64,000 nt of DNA, from positions 1 to 64,000 of the forward strand of contig QZKW01000076.1 of NCBI GenBank assembly GCA_003599885.1, given 5' to 3'. This document shows positions 8,465 to 18,072 of this stretch, in pieces; position 1 is the first letter of the stretch, and every line of letters begins with the position of its first letter. The notes beneath the pieces were generated by a model. That model was given only the letters and a program-made list of their open reading frames with translations. It had not been told where the DNA came from and did not search any database. This DNA is from Desulfobacteraceae bacterium. GTDB taxonomy: Bacteria; Desulfobacterota; Desulfobacteria; Desulfobacterales; Desulfosalsimonadaceae. Position numbers and translations under genes: made by a program.

Positions 8465-8493
8465 TTGCTTTAACAGAAGTTTTTTCTTATATA
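8465..8493 (+). promoter_or_regulatory. Possible promoter of the ribF operon
   Basis: TTGCTT (8465-8470), a 17-nt spacer and TATATA (8488-8493) form a reasonable sigma-70 promoter about 55 nt before the ribF ATG. It overlaps the stronger divergent tRNA promoter, so the two may compete for RNA polymerase. Confidence 0.4.
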
Positions 8494-8514
8494 GCCATAA
8501 AAAGTTTGTGTCAA
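8486..8514 (-). promoter_or_regulatory. Sigma-70 promoter of tRNA-Leu
   Basis: On the minus strand TTGACA (8514-8509), a 17-nt spacer and TATAAG (8491-8486) make a near-consensus promoter. The expected start is near 8479, leaving a leader of about 43 nt before the mature tRNA 5' end. Confidence 0.8.
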
Positions 8515-8547
8515 GCTGAATCTATTCTAATTTTGGTAATTTTTACA

Positions 8548-9492
8548 ATGAACGTAATTACAGATTTAAGTACCATCGAACAGCCTTTTACCCGTCCGGT
8601 GGTGACCATCGGAAACTTTGATGGCGTCCATAAAGGGCATCAGGCAATATTCCACCAGGTGATAGAAAAAGCGGAATCCATCAAGGGGACATCCGTGGCC
8701 ATGACATTTGAGCCGCACCCCATGCGGGTTTTGAAAAAAAAGAAATCCCCTCCCCTGATTACTTTATATGAACAAAAAAAAGAACTGATTGCCAAAACCG
8801 GCATTGATGTTTTCATCTGCATCCCTTTTGATAAAGACTTTGCCGCCATCACCGCCCGAAGGTTTATCGAGGATATCCTTGTTAAAACCATCGGGCTCAG
8901 CGCTATTGTGATCGGTAACGATTATTCCTTCGGCAAGGATCGTAAAGGCAATGTCGCATTCCTCAGGCAACATGCGGACCGGTTCGGATATGAAGTGATT
9001 GTTGCCGACTGGATTCCGGGAAGCCTTAAAACCGCTGACCGCATCAGCAGCACCCGGATACGCGAAACCGTCATGGCCGGAAAAGTGGATGAAGTGGCCC
9101 AGCTTTTGGGGAGATACTATCAAATTCGCGGAAAAGTGGTCTCCGGCCGCAATCGCGGGGGACGCCTGCTGGGTTTTCCAACCGCCAACATTAACCTGAT
9201 AGATGAACTCTGTCCCAAGGCGGGAGTGTATGCCGTGACAGTCGAGTGTCAGGATAAAAAATATCAGGGAGTGGCCAATATCGGCTACAGCCCGACTTTT
9301 GATGATCATATCTTTACCGTTGAAGTCCACCTTCTGGATTTTAGCGGTGATTTATACGACCAGGATATCCGGGTTAATTTCATCCAGCGCATCCGAAATG
9401 AAAAAAAATTCGGCGGCCTTGATGAATTGTCCGCGCAAATCACCAAAGACATTCAAACCGCCCGCGACATCCTGTCAGGCAACCCCTCATAA
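8548..9492 (+). CDS. ribF: Bifunctional riboflavin kinase / FAD synthetase
   Basis: 314 aa from ATG 8548; an upstream TTG at 8506 would add 14 non-family residues. Converts riboflavin to FMN and then FAD in the cytosol. The N-terminal adenylyltransferase domain (about residues 1-180) shows GNFDGVHKGHQ, the nucleotidyltransferase HxGH-type motif, and later a TADRISSTRIRE motif of the ISSTxIR type. The C-terminal flavokinase domain (about residues 185-310) shows GRNRGGRLLGFPTANI and a VANIGYSPTF motif. Length is typical for the family. It is the first gene of a plus-strand run that continues through def, fmt, rsmB, rpe and aroQ. The ribosome binding site is weak. Confidence 0.95.
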   Translation: MNVITDLSTIEQPFTRPVVTIGNFDGVHKGHQAIFHQVIEKAESIKGTSVAMTFEPHPMRVLKKKKSPPLITLYEQKKELIAKTGIDVFICIPFDKDFAAITARRFIEDILVKTIGLSAIVIGNDYSFGKDRKGNVAFLRQHADRFGYEVIVADWIPGSLKTADRISSTRIRETVMAGKVDEVAQLLGRYYQIRGKVVSGRNRGGRLLGFPTANINLIDELCPKAGVYAVTVECQDKKYQGVANIGYSPTFDDHIFTVEVHLLDFSGDLYDQDIRVNFIQRIRNEKKFGGLDELSAQITKDIQTARDILSGNPS

Positions 9493-9506
9493 ATTGAGAA
9501 GGAATC

Positions 9507-10025
9507 ATGACGATACTCAATATTCTAACCTATCCGGATCCGTTTTTAAGACAACCCGTTCATCCGGTGACCGTTTTTGATGACGCGCTTCAGACCATTA
9601 TCGAAGATATGGCCGAAACCATGTATGACGCTCCGGGCGTCGGTCTTGCGGCCATTCAGGCAGGCATCGACATGCGCCTGATCGTGTTCGACCCGGCTGC
9701 GGATGTGGAAAAAAAGGAATATTCCGTACTGATCAATCCGGAGATTGTCTCTGCCCGGGGACAGATGATTTCCGAAAATGAAGGATGTCTGAGTGTTCCG
9801 GATTACCGGGCAGATGTGAAACGGTACGAATTTACCACCACAAAGGGACTGGACCGGTTCGGCAACCCGCTGACCATTGAAGCCGAAGGGTTGTTGTCCA
9901 TCATTCTTCAACATGAAATTGACCATTTAAACGGCATTTTGTTTATTGATCACCTTAGCGCACTCAAGCGGCAGCTCTATAAAAACCGGCGAAAAAAGGC
10001 GCTCAAAAATGAAGAAACCGCTTAA
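9507..10025 (+). CDS. def: Peptide deformylase
   Basis: 172 aa. Removes the formyl group from nascent N-formylmethionine. All three metal-site motifs are present: GVGLAAIQ (residues 44-51), EGCLSVP (metal ligand Cys94) and QHEIDHLNG (ligands His136 and His140, catalytic Glu137). AAGGA lies just ahead of the ATG, 14 nt after ribF. The 3' end overlaps the fmt start by 17 nt, so the enzyme adding the formyl group (Fmt) and the one removing it are translationally linked, as in many bacteria. The C-terminal tail is basic (YKNRRKKALKN), which may help ribosome binding. Confidence 0.96.
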   Translation: MTILNILTYPDPFLRQPVHPVTVFDDALQTIIEDMAETMYDAPGVGLAAIQAGIDMRLIVFDPAADVEKKEYSVLINPEIVSARGQMISENEGCLSVPDYRADVKRYEFTTTKGLDRFGNPLTIEAEGLLSIILQHEIDHLNGILFIDHLSALKRQLYKNRRKKALKNEETA

Positions 10026-10950
10026 TGTGGTCTTTATGGGGACACCGGACTTTGCGGTGCCCTGCCTGGAAGCCCTGCATGAATATGGATGCCGGGTTTC
10101 ACTGGTGGTCACCCGGCCCGACCAGCCCAAAGGACGGGGCCGGAAAATCATTGCCCCGCCGGTAAAAAACACAGCCGCAGAATTCGGCTATCCGGTCTTA
10201 CAGCCGGTATCGGTTAAAACAGAAGAATTTTATGACATTATTTCTGCGATCGCTCCTGATGTTCTGGTGGTTGTCGCGTTCGGGCACGTACTTCCCAAAA
10301 GAATTCTTGAAATTCCCGCATGGGGAGCAATCAATATTCATGCCTCCCTGCTGCCGAAATACCGGGGACCGGCACCGATTCAGTGGGCCATCATCAACGG
10401 TGACGACCACACCGGCGTCACCACTATGCTGATGGATAAGGGACTGGATACCGGTGAAATTTTATTGACCGCCGAAATACCGATACAACCGGATGATACG
10501 TCCCAGGCCCTTCATGACCGGCTGGCCATAGAAGGATCGGAATTGCTCAAAAAAACATTGGCGGGAATGGAAAGTTCCACCCTCCGCCCCATTTCCCAGA
10601 ACCATGCCATGGCCACGTATGCCCCGATGCTGGCCAAAAAAGACGGCCATATCGACTGGTCGCTTTCGGCAGAAACAATTGAACGGATGATTCGCGGCAT
10701 GACACCCTGGCCCGGCGCATTTACGTTTTGGGACGACAAACAAATTAAAATTTTTAAAGCCCTGCCAAAACCGGATTCTTCCAAGGCTCCTCCAGGCACC
10801 GTTATTGAAGGGTTCTCCAATGAGTTGCGCGTAGCTGCCGGGAGCGGCGCATTGTCCATCATTGAGCTTCAGGGTTCATCCGGAAAGCGAATGCACATCA
10901 GTGATTTTTTAAGGGGGGCGACCATTCCCACGGGAACGCTTCTCACGTGA
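10009..10950 (+). CDS. fmt: Methionyl-tRNA formyltransferase
   Basis: 313 aa from ATG 10009. That start is supported by the conserved opening VVFMGTPDFAVPCLEAL; a further upstream ATG inside def would only add def-overlapping residues. Formylates Met-tRNA(fMet) using 10-formyltetrahydrofolate. The formyltransferase core contains NIHASLLPKYRGPAPIQWAI, with the catalytic Asn and His and the SLLP loop, and the catalytic Asp in MDKGLDTGEIL. A C-terminal OB-like domain (about residues 205-310) begins near YAPMLAKKDGHIDWS, the family's linker motif. The gene overlaps def by 17 nt. Confidence 0.96.
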   Translation: MKKPLNVVFMGTPDFAVPCLEALHEYGCRVSLVVTRPDQPKGRGRKIIAPPVKNTAAEFGYPVLQPVSVKTEEFYDIISAIAPDVLVVVAFGHVLPKRILEIPAWGAINIHASLLPKYRGPAPIQWAIINGDDHTGVTTMLMDKGLDTGEILLTAEIPIQPDDTSQALHDRLAIEGSELLKKTLAGMESSTLRPISQNHAMATYAPMLAKKDGHIDWSLSAETIERMIRGMTPWPGAFTFWDDKQIKIFKALPKPDSSKAPPGTVIEGFSNELRVAAGSGALSIIELQGSSGKRMHISDFLRGATIPTGTLLT

Positions 10951-11002
10951 TTTCCGGACAAAAACCGTCTGCCATGTTTGTCCTTATTATACTAAAGGTT
11001 CT

Positions 11003-12367
11003 ATGACCGATATCCCTCGAAACACGGCCCTCAGCGTGTTAAATATTCTTTCACAAAAACACCACTCCCATTTAGACCGGATTATCACAGATTCTGTTGA
11101 TAATGCCGGGTTAGGTCTGTCCTTACGCGACCGCAGGCTGGTCAATGCGCTTGTCTTTGGCGTTTTAAGGTGGCGGGAAAATCTTGACTGGACCATAGGT
11201 CACTTTTCAAAAACCCCTCTGGAAAAGATTCGCCCTGAAATTCTCAACGTTCTTCGCCTCGGACTCTATCAGATATTTTTTTTGGACCGCATACCGGATT
11301 CCGCAGCTGTTAATACTTCTGTCGAAATGGCAAAAGAAATTGCTCCGGTCTGGGTGGTGAAATTTGTGAATGCGATTCTTCGCAACGCCATTCGAAACCG
11401 GGACGATCTTCCCCGCCCTTCCATCAAAGACAACCCGGCGCACGCGCTTTCCATTTCAAAATCTTTTCCCCTGTGGTTAATCCAAAGATGGCTCCAGCGT
11501 TTCGGGCGTGAAGAAACCGCCCGCTTATGTGACGCCCACAATAAAATTCCGCCCATCACCATCAGGGCCAATACGATTCTGATGGACCGTGCGAAATTGT
11601 CGGAAATTCTTGCCGACGAGACAGAGGCTGTCTTTCCCACACCCTATTCGCCGGACGGACTATTTTTTCAGGGAGCCAAACAATCCATTCACGAATTTGA
11701 AGCATTTAAAAATGGATTGTTTCAGGTCCAGGATGAAGCGGCCCAACTCATTTCATTTCTTCTGTCGCCCCAGCCGGGGGAACGTATCCTGGACGCCTGC
11801 GCCGGCCTTGGCGGGAAAACCGGTCATATCGCTCAGTTAATGAAAAATTCCGGGCAAATCATTGCTGCAGACAGCGATGGTAATAAGCTGATACAATTAA
11901 AAGAGACAGCGCAGCGACTGGGAATCCATAATGTCTCCACCCGGATTCACGATTTCACCCGACCATTTGCTGACACTGCCCTTGGTCTGTTTGACCGGGT
12001 TCTTCTTGACGCGCCCTGCTCCGGCCTTGGGGTAATCCGCCGCAATCCCGATATCAAATGGGACAGCTCCAGAAAAGATCTGGCCCGATTCCGGGAAAAA
12101 CAACTGGTGTTATTGCGGCAGGTCAGCGCCCTGGTAAAACCCGGCGGAGTTGTAGTATATGCGGTTTGCAGTGTGGAACCCGAAGAAAACGAGTCGGTGA
12201 TCGCAAAGTTTTTATTGTCTTCTCCTGATTTTCAGGTTCAGAAAACATTGCCGGACGCACCCTTTTCATTCGCACCATTTATGGACGTTCAAGGGTTTAT
12301 CCGGACGTTTCCCCACATTCACGGCATGGATGGTTTTTTTGCGGTTTCCATGAAAAGGATGAGATGA
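11003..12367 (+). CDS. rsmB: 16S rRNA (cytosine-967-C5)-methyltransferase
   Basis: 454 aa. The N-terminal NusB-like RNA-binding domain (about residues 1-140) contains LSLRDRRLVNALVFGVLRWR and VNTSVEMAKE. The C-terminal Rossmann methyltransferase domain has the SAM-binding DACAGLGGKTGHIAQL. It also has both cysteines of the m5C mechanism: APCSGLGVIRRNPDIKW (motif IV) and YAVCSVEPEENE (motif VI, the catalytic nucleophile). The NusB-plus-methyltransferase order distinguishes RsmB (Sun) from other NOL1/NOP2 enzymes. AAAGG is 5-6 nt before the ATG. Its position after fmt matches the common def-fmt-rsmB order. Confidence 0.95.
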   Translation: MTDIPRNTALSVLNILSQKHHSHLDRIITDSVDNAGLGLSLRDRRLVNALVFGVLRWRENLDWTIGHFSKTPLEKIRPEILNVLRLGLYQIFFLDRIPDSAAVNTSVEMAKEIAPVWVVKFVNAILRNAIRNRDDLPRPSIKDNPAHALSISKSFPLWLIQRWLQRFGREETARLCDAHNKIPPITIRANTILMDRAKLSEILADETEAVFPTPYSPDGLFFQGAKQSIHEFEAFKNGLFQVQDEAAQLISFLLSPQPGERILDACAGLGGKTGHIAQLMKNSGQIIAADSDGNKLIQLKETAQRLGIHNVSTRIHDFTRPFADTALGLFDRVLLDAPCSGLGVIRRNPDIKWDSSRKDLARFREKQLVLLRQVSALVKPGGVVVYAVCSVEPEENESVIAKFLLSSPDFQVQKTLPDAPFSFAPFMDVQGFIRTFPHIHGMDGFFAVSMKRMR

Positions 12368-12415
12368 TATGATGTATTTTAAAAAAATAACCATTAATGC
12401 TGGAGAAACATATTT

Positions 12416-13069
12416 ATGAAATTAATAGCGCCATCCATACTTTCCGCCGATTTTTCCATCCTTGGGAACGAAATTCGAAATGTGGAGGCAGCGGGCGCAG
12501 ACTGGATCCACATTGATGTCATGGATGGCCATTTTGTTCCCAACATTACCATAGGCCCGCTTATCGTCGAGGCTGTCAACCGGGTAACAGATCTGCCCCT
12601 GGATGTTCATCTGATGATTGAACGTCCTGATCAATTTATCCCCGAATTCGTGAAAGCCGGGGCAGACCTGATTGCCGTACATGTGGAAGCCTGCACACAT
12701 TTAAACCGGACAGTGGACCTGATCAAATCTGCCGGATGCCGCGCAGGGGTTGTGTTGAACCCGGCCACGTCGCTTAAAACCATAGACTGGATTCTGGAAT
12801 ATGTGGATTTTGTTCTGCTGATGAGCGTGAATCCGGGTTTTGGCGGACAGTCCTTTATTTCCAACACCCTTCACAAGATACAACAACTCAGACAGACCAT
12901 CGACGACCGGGGGCTTTCCGCCCTGATTCAGATTGACGGCGGGGTAAATGCGAAAACCATCCGCAGCATTTCCGATGCCGGCGCGGATGTGTTTGTGGCC
13001 GGTTCCGCGATATTCGGCAAAGGGGATTACAGGGAAAAAATTAATGCATTACGGCAACATATTGAATAG
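12416..13069 (+). CDS. rpe: Ribulose-phosphate 3-epimerase
   Basis: 217 aa TIM barrel, the usual length. Interconverts ribulose-5-phosphate and xylulose-5-phosphate in the pentose phosphate pathway. Conserved features: IAPSILSADFS at the N-terminus, the metal-binding DWIHIDVMDGHFVPNITIGP, DVHLMI with the ligand His, the active-site loop LLMSVNPGFGGQSF, and IDGGVNAKTI with the catalytic Asp. GGAG lies 10 nt before the ATG. rpe follows rsmB closely, a gene order seen in many proteobacteria. Confidence 0.96.
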   Translation: MKLIAPSILSADFSILGNEIRNVEAAGADWIHIDVMDGHFVPNITIGPLIVEAVNRVTDLPLDVHLMIERPDQFIPEFVKAGADLIAVHVEACTHLNRTVDLIKSAGCRAGVVLNPATSLKTIDWILEYVDFVLLMSVNPGFGGQSFISNTLHKIQQLRQTIDDRGLSALIQIDGGVNAKTIRSISDAGADVFVAGSAIFGKGDYREKINALRQHIE

Positions 13070-13080
13070 GGAGAGATCTA

Positions 13081-13521
13081 ATGGCGCACAAAATCCTGGT
13101 GATTCACGGACCCAACCTGAATATGCTCGGTAAAAGAGAGCCGGAAACATACGGTGCGGACACCCTGTCGGACATCAACACCGCCCTGGTCCTTCACGGC
13201 AAAAATCAGGATGCCGAGGTAACAACTTTCCAGTCCAATCTTGAAGGTGAAATTGTTGATAAAATCCAGCAGGCCATTGGTATCTATGATGGTTTAATTA
13301 TTAATCCTGCGGCTTATACCCACACCAGCATCGCCATCCGGGACGCCGTTCTGCTGCTTAAAATGCCGGTGGTGGAAGTGCATCTGTCCAATATTTACAA
13401 AAGGGAGCCCTTCCGGCATCACTCGTTTTTATCGGATGTGGTTGCCGGCCAGATTGCCGGATTCGGCATGCAGGGGTATTTCATGGCCCTTGACGCCATC
13501 CTCCATATCCTCAAATCCTGA
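13081..13521 (+). CDS. aroQ: Type II 3-dehydroquinate dehydratase
   Basis: 146 aa, the normal type II length. Dehydrates 3-dehydroquinate to 3-dehydroshikimate in the shikimate pathway. The conserved opening HGPNLNMLGKREPETYG contains the catalytic flexible-loop Arg and Tyr. FQSNLEGEIVDKIQ and NPAAYTHTSIAIRDA (substrate-binding Asn and His) follow, and then VEVHLSNIYKREPFRHHS, with the second catalytic His. GGGAGAG lies just upstream, and the gene is only 11 nt after rpe, so it is in the same operon. Confidence 0.96.
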   Translation: MAHKILVIHGPNLNMLGKREPETYGADTLSDINTALVLHGKNQDAEVTTFQSNLEGEIVDKIQQAIGIYDGLIINPAAYTHTSIAIRDAVLLLKMPVVEVHLSNIYKREPFRHHSFLSDVVAGQIAGFGMQGYFMALDAILHILKS

Positions 13522-13541
13522 CCCGCTGCCCCACAATATAT

Positions 13542-15038
13542 ATGAGACGCGCGCTCGCCCCTGCAGTTTCACTGATCATCGGCATGATCGCCGCACAACT
13601 CTTTTTTACTTTTTTTGTCAAAGCTTCAAATACTTATCTGTATAACAACCTGATAGCCATGCAACAGGCCGGATACCATTTGCTTGTGCCCAATACCCTG
13701 GTGATGCCAACGCTTCAGGAATGGGCCCCCGCTGTTTACGGCGGGTTATTTTTCACTTTAACTGTTGGCGCTGGCCTATCGCTGATGGGGTGGTTCGGCG
13801 TATACTTATGGCGGATTTTTCCCAGGCTTCGCTGGATAATCGCAGGTTCATTGCTTCTTTTCAGTGGCTATGTTCTGATAAACCTCAATAGTCCGGGCGT
13901 CAACCTGCCGATAACCTTCATTTGTATGCTGATTCCGGCTATTTCAGGATTTGTGGCTCTCCAATTTTATGCGGGACTGTGTATTTCAGGTAATTTTCGA
14001 ATACCTGTCGTCCATATGGCAGTCATTGTCATGATCGGAATGATCTGGATGCCGAAAGTCAACGCGGATGTATTTACCACCATTAGGGATTCTCTGCTTT
14101 TGACCAATCCTACAGGACAGAAAATCAACGATTTTTACTATAAGTACACCTTGTATCCAGCGGAAGCCTTCAAGTCCCTGGATCAAAAGCAGCTTAAAAC
14201 CGTTAATATTAAAATACCGGACAACGGTTTGAGTCAACGTATTGAAAGCCGGTTATTAAAGGAAGATTACTTTCCAGTGGCTGCGACCCACCCGGCGGAT
14301 ATCGTGGTGATCCAGGAAAACAACCGCATATTATTCCAAAATAACGGGCGCACCGTCCACATATCAACCATTTCAGAATTTTTCGCATCGCCTTCAGATC
14401 ACCTGACTACGGTATCCCAAAAAAGCGATTACTATCATTTTTTTAGAAAAATGACCTTTATCGGCCTGATTGCCGCCTCTCCCCTGATCTGTTATATGAT
14501 CCTGCACACGGTTTTGACGATTCTCCTGTTTCCCATCCCTTCCGTTGTCATGCGCTCTGGATGCGCAGCGACGGCATGCCTGCTGGCCACCGGTATAGCG
14601 GCCTTGCCATTATATATAGACGCTTCCCCCCCTGCCCCATCTGAAATCAGCCGCTATCTGGAGTCAGACCGCTGGCAGGACCGTGTCAGCGCATTAAAAT
14701 GCATCTCAAATGATGATATTCCCATTGACGGATTAAATGAACTTTTCAGGCTGGTCGACAGTCCCTGGACAGCCGAACGGTATTGGCTGGCGAAATCCCT
14801 GAGCAACAGCCGATCACCCAAAACCGGTCAACTGGCCCTCATCCTGCTGAATGATCCCCAGCCCAATGTGGAATGCATGGCCTTGTTCAGCCTTGGGAAC
14901 AGAAACCAGCCGGCTGCCATTCCTGAAATTCAAAGAAAGATGGCATCTTCTGATCACTGGTATGTCCAGTGGTATGGGTATAAAGCCCTGAAACGGCTCG
15001 GATGGAAACAACAGATCGGGCAGGAACAACCCAAATGA
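13542..15038 (+). CDS. Multi-pass membrane protein with C-terminal HEAT-like repeats, function unknown
   Basis: 498 aa. Hydrophobic segments lie near residues 7-27, 65-90, 97-115, 123-145 and 155-172. A soluble, probably extracytoplasmic section (about residues 175-300) precedes two more transmembrane segments (about 308-335 and 342-360). The last 130 residues have HEAT/PBS-type repeat character (RWQDRVSALKCIS, AERYWLAKSLSNSR, NVECMALFSLGNR, WYVQWYGYKALKRLGW). HEAT repeats usually bind other proteins. I do not recognise the family. The gene starts 20 nt after aroQ and shares its last 4 nt with the next gene (ATGA overlap), so it is coexpressed with a CPBP protease and may be its partner. Confidence 0.7.
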   Translation: MRRALAPAVSLIIGMIAAQLFFTFFVKASNTYLYNNLIAMQQAGYHLLVPNTLVMPTLQEWAPAVYGGLFFTLTVGAGLSLMGWFGVYLWRIFPRLRWIIAGSLLLFSGYVLINLNSPGVNLPITFICMLIPAISGFVALQFYAGLCISGNFRIPVVHMAVIVMIGMIWMPKVNADVFTTIRDSLLLTNPTGQKINDFYYKYTLYPAEAFKSLDQKQLKTVNIKIPDNGLSQRIESRLLKEDYFPVAATHPADIVVIQENNRILFQNNGRTVHISTISEFFASPSDHLTTVSQKSDYYHFFRKMTFIGLIAASPLICYMILHTVLTILLFPIPSVVMRSGCAATACLLATGIAALPLYIDASPPAPSEISRYLESDRWQDRVSALKCISNDDIPIDGLNELFRLVDSPWTAERYWLAKSLSNSRSPKTGQLALILLNDPQPNVECMALFSLGNRNQPAAIPEIQRKMASSDHWYVQWYGYKALKRLGWKQQIGQEQPK

Positions 15039-15673
15039 ACGCCTTACCGTTTATATTATCGATACTCAGTGTGTTTGCGATAGAAGCCGGGATTCGGTTT
15101 CTGGATCTGGCTCCCCTGATGCTGATCGGTTTTGCCCGATGCGTTGAGGCTCTTGTTATCCTGCTCATTTTTTATATGTCAAAAAACGGCATTTCGGCTA
15201 TCGGATTCGAAAAATACCGGATAATCCGGGGGATTCAAAAAGGTTTGGTATGGTCGGCCGGGTTTGGTGCGCTGGCGGGACTGGGAGGGCTTATTTTGTT
15301 TATTTGCGGGTTTGATCCGTTTGCGCTTATTCACGTGGGGCTGCCAAAAACCAGACCCCAGATAATTCTGTTTTTTCTGGTGGGCGGCGTGATAGCGCCC
15401 ATAGCCGAAGAGATATTTTTCCGTGGGATCATTTATGGATATCTGAGAGACTTTATGTTTAAAAAAATGGACCGATGGGGGGTGTTGCCGGCCCTCTTCA
15501 TCAGCACTGCCTTGTTTGTCATGGCCCATCAGGTCGGTTCCGGCATTCCCCTGCCCCAGCTTGCGGGAGGAGTTGTATTTTGCGTGGCCTATGAAATCGA
15601 AAAATCCCTGTTTGCACCCATCATCATCCACTCTCTGGGTAACCTGGCGCTGTTCACCGTGTCCTGTTTTTGA
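15035..15673 (+). CDS. CPBP-family intramembrane glutamic endopeptidase
   Basis: 212 aa, start ATG 15035 overlapping the previous stop in ATGA, with AGGAAC upstream. Six to eight hydrophobic segments. The family motifs are intact: AEEIFFRG (the EExxxR motif, with the catalytic Glu pair and Arg) at about residues 124-131, and FVMAHQVG (the FxxxH motif). The product therefore belongs to the Abi/CAAX-protease-like (Rce1-type) membrane proteases. Bacterial members cleave diverse substrates or act in bacteriocin immunity; which applies here cannot be told. Translational coupling to the HEAT-repeat membrane protein suggests a joint function. Confidence 0.85.
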   Translation: MNALPFILSILSVFAIEAGIRFLDLAPLMLIGFARCVEALVILLIFYMSKNGISAIGFEKYRIIRGIQKGLVWSAGFGALAGLGGLILFICGFDPFALIHVGLPKTRPQIILFFLVGGVIAPIAEEIFFRGIIYGYLRDFMFKKMDRWGVLPALFISTALFVMAHQVGSGIPLPQLAGGVVFCVAYEIEKSLFAPIIIHSLGNLALFTVSCF

Positions 15674-15684
15674 AACCCGGTTCT

Positions 15685-18060
15685 TTACATTTTTCCATCC
15701 AGCACGTTGCGGACGGTGGTGGCCAGTTTCTGGAATGTCAGGGGTTTGAAAATAAAAGCCTTTAAACCCATAGCTTTGGCTGCCGCTTCATCGATTCTCG
15801 GATTGTAACCGGTACAGATCACCACCGGAAGTTCCGGCCGTATGGCGATCATTTTTTTGGCCAGTTCATCGCCATTCATTTCAGGCATGGTCATATCGGA
15901 AATCACCAGATCAAAATGGTCGGGAGACTGAAGAAACTGGCACCATGCATCAACGCTTTTAGCGCACGTTTCCACCGAATACCCCAGATACTCCAGCATT
16001 TCCCTTCCGGTTTCAATAATGCTGTCCTCATCATCCACCAGTAAAATCCGTTCAGTACCCACAGGCAATAAGGACTCTTCCTGGGCCAAGGGTTCGATTT
16101 CCCGTATTTTGACCACATGCAACAAAGGTAAATAAATATAAAAATCAGAGCCTTTTCCGGGTTCGCTCGAAAACAGGACAGCGCCGCCATGTTTTTTGAT
16201 GATGCTTTGAACCACTGCAAGGCCTAAACCGGTACCCACGCACTGGTCTTTGGTCGTGAAATACGGATCAAAAATCCACTTTTTATCTTTGGTGTCGATT
16301 CCGTGCCCGGTATCGCTTACGGTCAGTTTCACATAGTTGCCGGGAGATAATTCCATGTTTTCCCGGCGGTCATCCGCTTGGAGAGTTTCCCTTTCAAGGG
16401 AAACCGTCAATGTGCCGCTCCGCCCCTTCATGGATTGCCCGGCGTTGGTGACCAGATTCATGATCACCTGGTGCATCTGCACCGGGTCCGCCTCCACCAT
16501 GCCGGCGTTTTCATTGATATTTTCATGGATTTCAATGGATGGCGGCATTGTGGGCCTCATCATCCCCAGCACATCCCGAATAATGATGCCCAGATCAACA
16601 GGCTTTCGTCTTTGTTCCGCCTGGCGGCTGATGGAAAGAATCTGCCGGACGAGATCTTTTGCCCGGTTGCCTGCTTTAAAGACTTCTTCAAGATATTGAA
16701 ATACTTTGCCGTCCGCTTCGGTATAAATTTTCGCCAGTTCAATATATCCAAGAATTGCTGATAAAATATTATTGAAGTCATGGGCAATGCCTCCTGCCAG
16801 TGTGCCGATGGCCTCCATTTTCTGGGATTGAATCAGTTGCGTTTCCAGTTGCCGCTGGGTGGTGATGTCATGAAAAACATTCAACGTAAAAAAATCATTT
16901 TTGATCTGAACGAGCCTGGAATACAAGAGAACTTGAATAAACTGGCCGTTTTTGACTTTATAGGAAATCTCGAACCCGGCAATGTCGCCTTTTTCAATCA
17001 ATAAATCCATGTACCTCTGACGGTCTTCCGCCGGAAACCCCAAATCCAGAGTACTTTTTCCAATGATTTCATAGCGCGTATACTGCATTTTTTCACAGAA
17101 TTTCTGGTTCACGTCCAGCACAGTGCCATTTAAATCCGTGACTGATATCGGTTGAGGCGAGATATTGAAAAGATGCCGAAACTTAATCTCGCTGGCCCGA
17201 AGCGCGTCCTCAACCTTTTTTTGTTCAGACAAGTCCGTGGCCACGCCGATAAATCCGATAACTCTTCCGTTATCGTCCTTTTGCAGGGTGGATGTCATAT
17301 AAGTCGAAAACACACTTCCGTCCGAGCGCCTGTGTCCGACCTCCCCCCGGTGATGGCCGTTTCTCAGCACTTTTTTATTGATGGGAATGACTTCATTCAG
17401 GTTCTGCGCATCCGTATGAAACATACTTAAATGTTTGCCGACAATGGTCTGGGGAGAGTATCCGTGCATATCCGCCCATGCCTGGTTGGCATAAGTGATG
17501 ATCCCGTTTAAATCCGCAGTGGCCACGCCTTCGCCTATCTGATCGATAATATTGACAAACCGGTTTAAACGCCCTTCGATCTGCTTTTGTTTGGCGATTT
17601 TGCGAACCACAACAAGGAGTAACGGTTTTTCATCGGGAAATATTCCCTGGATCCGGAGTTCCACGGGAAGTTTGTTTCCGGAAGCATCCCGGGTTTCCCA
17701 TTCGAAAACCTGAGGTTGTCCGTTTAAGGCGGCAGTCAGTTTGGGTTCACCTTCGGCAGAAGAATACGGCGGGTCACTTGAGAATAAAATACCGATATTC
17801 AGGTGATGAATTTCTTCAGGGGAATACCCGAAAACATCGCATAGTGAGGGATTGAATTCAATTATCCGCACGATTTCAGGGCTGTAAAGCAGCATGGCAT
17901 CGTCAACCGCTTCAAATATGACCCTGAAACGGTTTTCCTGTTGCCGGTTGGTTGCTGACGTTTGACGGAACTTCTCATCGAGCTTCCGGTTCCGGACAAA
18001 CGTCAGCAGCAGCAAAACCATGCTGATGGCAAGTAAAATGATGAGCAAAGGGATAATCAC
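15685..18060 (-). CDS. Multi-PAS hybrid sensor histidine kinase with receiver domain
   Basis: 791 aa with a GTG start. One N-terminal transmembrane helix (about residues 2-22) is followed by three PAS domains (about 40-160, 165-285 and 290-410). A HisKA domain carries the phospho-acceptor His in [11 protein letters not shown], and an HATPase domain has N-box [10 protein letters not shown] and G-boxes DTGHGID and [11 protein letters not shown]-terminal receiver (about 670-790) has the phospho-acceptor Asp in [16 protein letters not shown]. The AHDFNN H-box is typical of hybrid kinases with multiple PAS domains. The ligand cannot be predicted, and no dedicated regulator gene is adjacent. It is 12 nt downstream of asd, probably on the same transcript, though a functional link is not obvious. 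Confidence 0.92.
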   Translation of the reverse strand: MIIPLLIILLAISMVLLLLTFVRNRKLDEKFRQTSATNRQQENRFRVIFEAVDDAMLLYSPEIVRIIEFNPSLCDVFGYSPEEIHHLNIGILFSSDPPYSSAEGEPKLTAALNGQPQVFEWETRDASGNKLPVELRIQGIFPDEKPLLLVVVRKIAKQKQIEGRLNRFVNIIDQIGEGVATADLNGIITYANQAWADMHGYSPQTIVGKHLSMFHTDAQNLNEVIPINKKVLRNGHHRGEVGHRRSDGSVFSTYMTSTLQKDDNGRVIGFIGVATDLSEQKKVEDALRASEIKFRHLFNISPQPISVTDLNGTVLDVNQKFCEKMQYTRYEIIGKSTLDLGFPAEDRQRYMDLLIEKGDIAGFEISYKVKNGQFIQVLLYSRLVQIKNDFFTLNVFHDITTQRQLETQLIQSQKMEAIGTLAGGIAHDFNNILSAILGYIELAKIYTEADGKVFQYLEEVFKAGNRAKDLVRQILSISRQAEQRRKPVDLGIIIRDVLGMMRPTMPPSIEIHENINENAGMVEADPVQMHQVIMNLVTNAGQSMKGRSGTLTVSLERETLQADDRRENMELSPGNYVKLTVSDTGHGIDTKDKKWIFDPYFTTKDQCVGTGLGLAVVQSIIKKHGGAVLFSSEPGKGSDFYIYLPLLHVVKIREIEPLAQEESLLPVGTERILLVDDEDSIIETGREMLEYLGYSVETCAKSVDAWCQFLQSPDHFDLVISDMTMPEMNGDELAKKMIAIRPELPVVICTGYNPRIDEAAAKAMGLKAFIFKPLTFQKLATTVRNVLDGKM

Positions 18061-18072
18061 GATGCCATCACA

